From Capniomyces stellatus (Eukaryota > Kickxellomycota > Harpellomycetes > Harpellales > Legeriomycetaceae): a DNA stretch of 64,000 bases. The position numbers were made by a program, and so were the translations under genes. The stretch is from positions 186,001 to 250,000 of the forward strand of contig LUVW01000010.1 in the NCBI GenBank assembly GCA_001661515.1. The letters run 5' to 3'. The notes under the pieces were generated by a model. The model saw only the letters and a list, made by a program, of their open reading frames with translations. It had not been told where the DNA came from and did not search any database. Below, piece after piece: positions 59,073 through 64,000 of the stretch (position 1 is its first letter; every line of letters begins with the position of its first letter).

Positions 59073-60060
59073 TGTGAAAAAAAAACGTAAAATGCAAAAG
59101 TGAGTTTCAATAAAAGTAAAAGCAGAAAAAAAAAGTAGAGCTTTGTATAGCATATGATGATGGATGGCTGGCTAATTTAACGAGAATTTAGTATATATAG
59201 CATGTACTTGATATCCATTGTTTATTAAGAATGTGGAATTTAGCGTAAATGTTCTTTTGATGTTTATAAATCAGTATATTTTTCAGAGTGCGGCATTTTA
59301 TTTTATTTTTTGGGCATTCACAGGTTATTTCGATTTTTATCGAGTAATTTACATGATATGTATTTATTAATGTTTTGTCATTTCAAGTGAGGTGGTTTTT
59401 GCCGTCTTTAACTTTTTATTAATTCAAAAGATTTTGACATTTAACCTCATCGACAAATTACTTGATATTTCACTTTTGCCAACAGGCCAAGAAGCAGTTA
59501 TTGCGGTTTTGGTCCGAAAGTACAAGAAGTGAAGTCTTCCCAATTATGGAGGCAGATGTATTTGATATACAATTAATTAACCTAACATTAGCTGAGGATT
59601 ATTAGTGCAAGTGGTTTTTTTTTTTGTAATTTGGTTGATAAATTTAAAACTTTACCTTTCAAGCGTTTCCGATTTAACTGTTTTTTTTAAATAAAAAAAG
59701 TAAGGCATTAATTAACCAAATAAGAGTCAGCAGAAAAAAAAAAGCCAGATAACGGCACAAATGGTTATCGAATAAGGAGGTTGGGCTAGAGATGTTTAAT
59801 TAGATGGCCAAAAGTAAAGTGGTAGCACTCGAAGGAAAACCAACTTAAAGACCAACGATTTTTATAAAACAAGATATAGGCAGAGACAAAAACAATTCTC
59901 GAAAATTTGTAAGAGGATCAGTTTAAGCACAAGTTTTGAAATTGCTTGCAGTCTCTTTTTTTATTGAAATGCTGTTTTTTGATTTAAACCAAATCAAACA
60001 GCAAACAACAAATGCTTATTTATTATCTTTGCTATTTTGTTGAAAAAAATAATAAATAAA

Positions 60061-60147
60061 AAAACAAAAAAACAAAAAAACAAAAAAACAAAAAAACAAA
60101 AAAACAAAAAAACAAAAAAATAAAAACAATAAAAACAATAAAAACAA
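60061..60147. repeat. CAAAAAAA (8-bp) and TAAAAACAA (9-bp) tandem repeats
   Basis: About seven 8-bp units followed by three 9-bp units, all A-rich on the plus strand. Inside the gene desert. Confidence 0.85.
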
Positions 60148-60811
60148 TAAAAAAAGCAATAAAAGAAATATAATAAATTAAGAAATAAAATAAGAATAAA
60201 AGAAATAATGGCAAAACACTGAATTATTAATAAATTTCAACAAAAAAAGATACTTGTGGTTGATAAATTTAACATCTTTAAGGCATCCAAACGCAAAATC
60301 TGGAGGCACAGCATCCTAATTTATTTTGCAATAGTCAAGACACGAATAGCAGACTAATCAACATTTCAGAGCGACGTGTGTTTGGACAACTATAAAACGC
60401 CAGTGGTTTGAGTTATGGATAAGCCAAGATAAATAATTGCAAATGGCTTTTCGTTAAACCGATAATATTTGGCTACTACACCGATGTCAAATTCAATGTT
60501 TTTTAGTCTATTTTACCAATACATCTTAGCAAGGGGCACAAATGAAAAGAAAATAATGTAAATAGGCATGCATTAATTAGGGCCAGTTGATTTCAATTAA
60601 TTATTTAATTTCAGTTCAGTTCATGATGCCTCATTTGATCAATGTGTTTACACTCTAATTGGACTTGTGTTTCCAACTTTATTTGATTTAACTCAGGCTG
60701 CCTAGTCTCTGCTTTCATTTCTTTTCATTTATTATGATTGCAAGCTGTTATGTTTATTTTTAATTATTGCAAAATATTTTCTATTTTCCTTTATTTATTT
60801 ATGCTAAAGCT

Positions 60812-60893
60812 GATTTTTATTTATTTTTACTAGGGTTGATGTTTATTTATTTTTACTAAGGTTGATATTTATTCAATTTTGCTAAAGATATAG
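60812..60893. repeat. Degenerate repeat TTTATTTATTTTTACTARGGTTGAT
   Basis: About three units of roughly 26 bp, the last with several changes (ATTCAATTTTGCTAAAG). Inside the gene desert. Confidence 0.55.
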
Positions 60894-63173
60894 ACTTTTG
60901 ATTTATTACTGAAGAAAAAGCAGCAGTAATTAGCGAGTAGGGTTGAGTAGCCAAATAGTTTAAAACAACAACAAAAAGAATGACTGTTTACTTGGCTTAA
61001 AAGGACTTCTTTATCAAGGAGGTAAGTAGGCTAATACATTTTCCATAGCTCAAATAATCCAAAAAGCAACATTGAAAAAAATATTGGATGGGTTTTTTTA
61101 TTATTTTACTTCAATTTGATAATCGATGTAGATGCCATTTCTGTAAACACACCCAATCTGCTTTTTTAAAAATATCAAATTTAAAAATAAGCATTGTGAA
61201 AAGGTAAATGATGAAATTGGTCAGATTTACAAAGGCTAATTCTAATTGTGATCCTATTTCGAAATATTGCTTTCAATATGGGTTAATTCTGTACCATTGA
61301 TCCAAATCATTTTTAAGCTATGTAGTGCGAAGACGTAAGATGTTAAATGTGCCTTCTTTTTTGAAAAAAAAACCCCCACCACTCACTCTCAATCGTAATG
61401 TTTGGATTTGGACTTGGGGATCTTGTTTGAGGCGTTGAATGGGCATTTACTGCTAGGTGATGGTTGGTTTTTGTAATATGTCGCGTATTTAGACTATGGA
61501 AAAGAAAAGAAAAGAAAAAGATAACGCAAAATTCAGCATCAGTTTTGTTGCTATATCGAGTAAAGCCATTTTGTATTACTAATATGTGCTTGAAATTCAA
61601 GAACACAAAAATACAATAGAAACTAAATGAGTTCAGCAATTTAGTAACTTGAAAAAGTAAATTCAAAAGCAAAGTGAATTGTTTTATTTGTTTTAGATTT
61701 TGTCCGAAGCAAAATAGAAGTGTTAAAAAGAAATTTGCGGTAGATAAAAAAACGAACTAAACCTACGAAAACGCCGAAAAAGAACAAGTGGGGCAATTCA
61801 AGCGAGAACAAAGTTTAAAGTTGGAAATAGCTAGATTAATTGAATTACAAACATTGGATGGTTAAAATTACATAGATTTGCCCCCAATTATTTCCCACAA
61901 ACACCTTTGTTATAGTAGCAAAGTGGATTAGGATAGTTTAGCTTTTGAAGAGAATATGCGTATTTCACTAGTCTAATGAACGCAAATTAATTACCAATTC
62001 GTCGTAATTAGAGTTTGTTTAGTAATTGTCCACTTCAAGATACTTTAATATATACTGATTTGTCAGTAATAACACAGCTGTAGTGTCAGGTTCAAATTTA
62101 GTTTCGTAAGGCAAGTTGCTAAACGTCAATTAATTTGCTGAGTTTATAATTTAAATGGAGTTAAAAACATAATAGACAAATAGAGACCCGTGTCGATTAA
62201 TAACGTCAGAGTATTGCAACTGATTTAAAGGGGGGAGGTTGGAGATTCAAACCGCCGCCTTTAATGAGCAATTTGCATGCTTCCAAAGCCTTTTTACAAT
62301 TATTTTTCACGCCATTTTCGTAGCGAATTTAACGTTTTCAGAGCACATTCAGCAAAAGTTTTCAAATTTCGTTTATACTTTTATTACCAATCTGGTATTT
62401 TATATTTTCTCATCAAAAAAAAAGTCAAGAATAGCATCAAAGGCAAGCCAAATAGCAATAAATAAACAAATCTAATGTAGTTATTTTGCTATCCAGATAA
62501 ACACCGGATCTAAAATTATTGTAAACACAGCCAATAAAAAAATCAAATTTAGCGTTTTCACAACATTAATGTTTGAAAAGGAGAGCAAGAATCTCATCCA
62601 AATGGGCAAGCTTGAGATTTTTGGTATTTTGATTTGTATGGTTGTTATTTGTGTTGTATGTATTTTTCATTTAACATTTTTGTTTGATTTTTTTTTCTTT
62701 CATTTCGTGTTTACAGGTGTTTTTAAAGATGTCGAAAAAAAAACACATTAGGACCAAGACCAAAACTAAAGTTAATCTGCAGCGAAGCATAAAAGCAAAA
62801 AATAGTCATTTTTGACCTGTCAGACAATTTAATCTAAAGTTAAAGACTCGATATAATATATATAAGTGAAACTATAAACACCATTTTACCATTTCAGCTT
62901 TTAGTTGTAGATCAAACAAAATTACCTTTTATATTTATTTATTCATAATTATAATTTGTATTTCGAGACTATATTTTAAGGTATACAACACATGTAATTC
63001 TTTCGAGTTATTGGTATACTTATAAAAATCTGCTTAAAGCTAGTAGTAATCAAATTTAGACAACACAACCGATTAACTCGCAACACAATTAAATATATAA
63101 AGGTAAAACTAACCATACTTAGAGGTTTTTTTCTCTTTTATTAAACAGGTGCTTTTTGGGGTTTTCAAAAAGT

Positions 63174-64000
63174 ATGGAAGATAAAAAATGCACAAACGAT
63201 GACGTTCAGCAAGATTGGAAAGACAAAAACATACAAAGAAAAGACAGTCAACTAAGCCAACAAAGCGCAACACACTATCTAAACAACCAACCATCAACTC
63301 TAACAGAGATAAACCACAGCGCATCAACTTTAATGCCTTCCCAGTTAAACCAAAGCTACTATATAGATGCTTTTGATAACAGCAACAACAGCAACAACCA
63401 CCACCCCAATAATCCAAGGTTTGTTTAGCACTTTTATTTACTCAAACCAGCACAAGTGATTTAATGGACGTGCATAGAATATCGAGACGCATTTATAGCT
63501 ACCGAGTATATTTTTCTTATCTTATCTTATCCTTCTTTTTGTTTGTTTTTGAATTTAGCGATGAGAGGAAAAGTATGTCTGTTTTGGCCACAGAACCCAT
63601 GCAAAGCAATATAATTAGCCCTAGACCCAACAACGGAAGGTAGCTATTCCAAGACTTTAATATTTATTATGCTTGGTATGACTTTATTCCAGCAAAAGCC
63701 TCCCCCCCCCTTTGTGTCAATATAGTACTTTTAATCTGTAATTTGCCAATGGCGCTATTAACGTTGTTGCTTCGTATTTTATTCTTGTAGCTATATGAGC
63801 GCAGTAAGCTATGAATTTGGTCCGCATAATCGCTCAATCCCAATTGGTCATCCAACCAGCTATGCGCTAAACAGCTACAACCCATTGAACCATACTAGAC
63901 GCAGAAAAACAGAGCTATATAGCTACGGGATGGATTCATACCCTTCATTTTTTCAAGAAACAAAACAGCACAATTTCCTTTTTAACGTAGACAAGTCGAA
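63174..64000 (+). CDS. N-terminal part of a Q/N/S-rich protein, runs off the right edge
   Basis: My model so far: exon 63174-63418, exon 63559-63639, exon 63791 to beyond 64000, both junctions phase 2 with AG/C forming serine. The start ATG encodes MEDKKCTNDDVQQDWKDKN. The first 110 residues are polar and Gln/Asn-rich (DNSNNSNNHHPNNP), with SPRPNN. The third exon turns aromatic: SAVSYEFGPHNRS, a basic cluster (NHTRRRKTELYSYG) and SYPSFFQETKQHNFLFNV. No domain is complete within the window, so the product is unknown; a regulator or a polytopic protein with a long disordered N-terminus is possible. Intron 2 contains a C-run (63702-63710). A CAG acceptor at 63146-63148 just before the ATG hints at a spliced 5' UTR. 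Confidence 0.72.

Larger units (their letters stand above)
55427..63173. other. 7.7-kb gene desert
   Basis: The longest region without a gene in the window. It is strongly AT-rich with many short repeats (listed separately). Frames of 60-109 codons (56699, 58144, 58929, 60032, 61343, 62239, 62569) are low-complexity or repeat-driven, with no family features or splice support. I looked for tRNA T-arms, snRNA landmarks and rRNA and found none that hold up. A GTAAGT donor at 61022 and a CAG acceptor at 63148 would allow a long 5'-UTR intron for the last gene, but this is speculation. Confidence 0.6.

Noticed and set aside
61343..62751. Short frames in the right part of the gene desert
   Set aside because: Phe/Lys/Asn-rich products expected from AT-rich DNA, without conserved blocks or introns in phase.
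1..64000. Transposons, CRISPR arrays, defence or mobile systems
   Set aside because: No transposase, reverse transcriptase, integrase, terminal repeats or repeat-spacer pattern seen; the repeats present are short tandem arrays.

Overview
The window looks like nuclear DNA of an AT-rich, intron-rich fungus. Intergenic DNA is visibly A+T-dominated. Most genes are split by short GT-AG introns of roughly 50-260 nt, and the gene set is a typical fungal housekeeping set. Profilin, calmodulin, eS30 (not fused to a ubiquitin-like leader), AIM24, GOT1 and type I phosphomannose isomerase are all present. MIS18, TRAPPC13 and a CABIN1-type HIR3 are also present; MIS18 and TRAPPC13 are not part of the budding-yeast set. 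An early-diverging lineage with an AT-rich genome (zygomycete-like, for example Harpellales/Kickxellomycotina) is plausible, but the sequence alone does not prove it. I found no transposon, CRISPR array, rRNA or tRNA, and no sign of recent horizontal transfer.

Layout from left to right: start of an unknown gene running off the left edge (-); small acidic hypothetical protein (-); PUS7/TruD pseudouridine synthase with an N-terminal RGG tail (+, 6 exons); a giant HIR3/CABIN1 histone-chaperone scaffold (-, about 4,015 aa, 5057-17599); calmodulin (-); TRAPPC13 (+); mannose-6-phosphate isomerase (-); GOT1 (+); an uncharacterised TPR-like helical protein (+); profilin (-); AIM24 (+); a secreted LPMO-like protein (-); an SMAP-domain nucleolar-type protein (+); a YIPPHLR-motif protein (-); ribosomal protein eS30 (-); MIS18 (-); an uncertain small gene (+); RAB5/YPT5 (+); a ZnT5/7-like Golgi/ER zinc transporter (-); an unresolved small gene (-); a two-domain fasciclin protein (+); a 7.7-kb gene desert; and the 5' part of a Q/N/S-rich gene running off the right edge (+).

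There is no operon logic, as expected for a eukaryote. Functional themes recur by type only: chromatin and centromere assembly (HIR3, MIS18), membrane traffic (TRAPPC13, GOT1, RAB5, zinc transporter), actin and calcium signalling (profilin, calmodulin) and RNA modification or translation (PUS7, eS30).

I rebuilt the gene models by hand, checking splice sites and reading phase at every junction. In two genes (PUS7, RAB5) family alignment forces a GC-AG intron. In two genes (calmodulin, eS30) the first coding exon is only the ATG. Three long poly-G/poly-C tracts interrupted by Ns mark unresolved assembly spots; two lie inside introns, poly-G on the sense strand in both. I did not find a convincing undescribed system. 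The best leads are these unusual gene structures, the RGG-tailed PUS7, repeated promoter motifs, and the desert before the last gene.
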